Shown: piece after piece, positions 63,451 through 64,000 of the stretch
Layout of the letters: every line of letters begins with the position of its first letter
How positions within the stretch are numbered: position 1 is the first letter of the stretch
DNA from: Nodosilinea sp. WJT8-NPBG4
GTDB lineage: Bacteria; Cyanobacteriota; Cyanobacteriia; Phormidesmidales; Phormidesmidaceae
DNA: 64,000 nt
Assembly: GCA_019359285.1 (NCBI GenBank)
Contig: JAHHHQ010000034.1
Location: forward strand, 62,001 to 126,000
Direction of reading: 5' to 3'
Program-made: the position numbers and the translations under genes
The notes under the pieces: model-generated
Seen by the model: only the letters and a program-made list of their open reading frames with translations
The model's database searches: none
What the model was told of the DNA's origin: nothing

Positions 63451-63468
63451 ACTGTAACACAATGTAAA
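63451..63468 (-). promoter_or_regulatory. HLR1 (RpaB-binding) site
   Basis: On the gene strand TTTACATTGTGTTACAGT: two TTACA half-sites 10 bases apart, fitting the published HLR1 consensus except at the second-last base. It lies 30 bases before the long HLIP start, where it would overlap the promoter. Confidence 0.7.
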
Positions 63469-63602
63469 TAAATATTGCAGACTTGTTTACATTTTTGGGA
63501 AATTAAGCTGCGCTGTACATTGGCTATGGCTACCCTGTGCTCTACAACCTGGGACGGGGCAGCGGCAAAACTCTGGGTGCTGAACTACTACCGGCAGGGG
63601 CT

Positions 63603-64000
63603 ATGACTCTAATCGATTTGCAGGGCAGCACGGTGTTGGTGACGGGAGCCTCGCGAGGGATTGGGACGGCGATCGCCCGTACTCTACACGAGGCTGGAGC
63701 GGCGGTTATTCTTCACTACAGTCAGGGTGAGGCCGAGACTAAACAGCTCGCCGCTGACTTGGGGTATGAGCGCACTCACCTAGTTCGCGCCGATTTGGCA
63801 GTGCCGGGGGCAGCCCTAGCGTTATGGGAACAGTCCCTAGCTTGGCGAGGTAGCGTGAATGCGGTGATTAACAATGCTGCTACTATGCCCGCCGCCTCAA
63901 TCACCGCCGAGTGGGATCAGTGGGCGATCGCCTGGCAAGAAACGCTTCAGGTCAACCTTGTTGCCATGGCTGATTTGTGTCGAGAGGCGATTCGCCACTT
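63603..64000 (+). CDS. Short-chain dehydrogenase/reductase (cut by window edge)
   Basis: First 132 codons of an SDR. The cofactor loop VLVTGASRGIGTAIAR has the TGxxxGIG pattern, and VINNAATMPAAS (NNAG-like) follows. The catalytic YxxxK lies beyond the edge. AGGGG precedes the ATG at 63603. The substrate cannot be predicted. Confidence 0.88.
   Translation, partial: MTLIDLQGSTVLVTGASRGIGTAIARTLHEAGAAVILHYSQGEAETKQLAADLGYERTHLVRADLAVPGAALALWEQSLAWRGSVNAVINNAATMPAASITAEWDQWAIAWQETLQVNLVAMADLCREAIRH

Overview
The window looks like ordinary chromosome from a cyanobacterium, most likely a filamentous Leptolyngbya/Nodosilinea-type lineage. The evidence is a chlorophyll synthase (ChlG), an orange carotenoid protein with its fluorescence recovery protein, two high-light-inducible proteins, a hormogonium polysaccharide protein (HpsL-like), several small cyanobacteria-only families (DUF2862, DUF2358, DUF2499, DUF3593), and abundant GCGATCGC (HIP1) octamers. 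The genus is inferred from gene content only. No rRNA, tRNA, CRISPR array, insertion sequence or prophage was recognised.

Layout. 1-9 kb: a sensor histidine kinase cut by the left edge, an exported MBL-fold hydrolase, an HpsL-like membrane protein, an APH-family kinase, an orphan sugar-binding lipoprotein and PurT. 9.3-14.4 kb: a type IV pilus cluster pilM-N-O-Q ending in a strong terminator. 14.6-19.8 kb: a lipoprotein and a polyamine-type ABC importer in the order potA-D-B-C. 20-28.5 kb: small conserved proteins, a class A penicillin-binding protein, ChlG, an ArsA/Get3-fold protein with an altered Walker A loop, HisF and an exported peptidoglycan-binding protein. 28.6-38 kb: a 7TM-HD phosphohydrolase, an orphan oligopeptide permease pair, a polysaccharide deacetylase that overlaps a HAD gene tail-to-tail, a VapBC-type module, TenA and a CbbY-like phosphatase. 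38-52.5 kb: cysteine synthase, signal peptidase I, MetG, a LabA-like NYN protein, LptC, a second TenA-family protein, glutathione reductase, two small membrane proteins, CsaB, glutathione peroxidase, a PEP-synthase-like protein and ComF. 52.9-57.6 kb: an amino-acid importer of the NatFGH-BgtA type. 57.7-64 kb: a tandemly duplicated 139-codon gene whose second copy carries an in-frame amber codon, SerS, an Nfu-type scaffold, then a photoprotection cluster (ocp, frp, two hli genes) and an SDR cut by the right edge.

No single unmistakable new multi-gene system is visible. The most unusual signals are at other scales. (1) A dispersed family of C-rich/G-rich intergenic repeats usually abuts start codons, with the G-rich, quadruplex-capable strand always on the template, and twice runs into the 3' end of a gene. 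(2) The tandem duplicate is interrupted by one in-frame TAG but keeps coding-like conservation on both sides. (3) A GTTACG-WWNN-GTAACA element is shared by an hli gene and an uncharacterised two-helix membrane protein, with a near-consensus HLR1 site upstream of the second hli. (4) Several long near-perfect hairpins sit in leaders and gene junctions. (5) The ArsA/Get3-type ATPase lacks the usual P-loop lysine. (6) A deacetylase tail is read antisense through a HAD gene.
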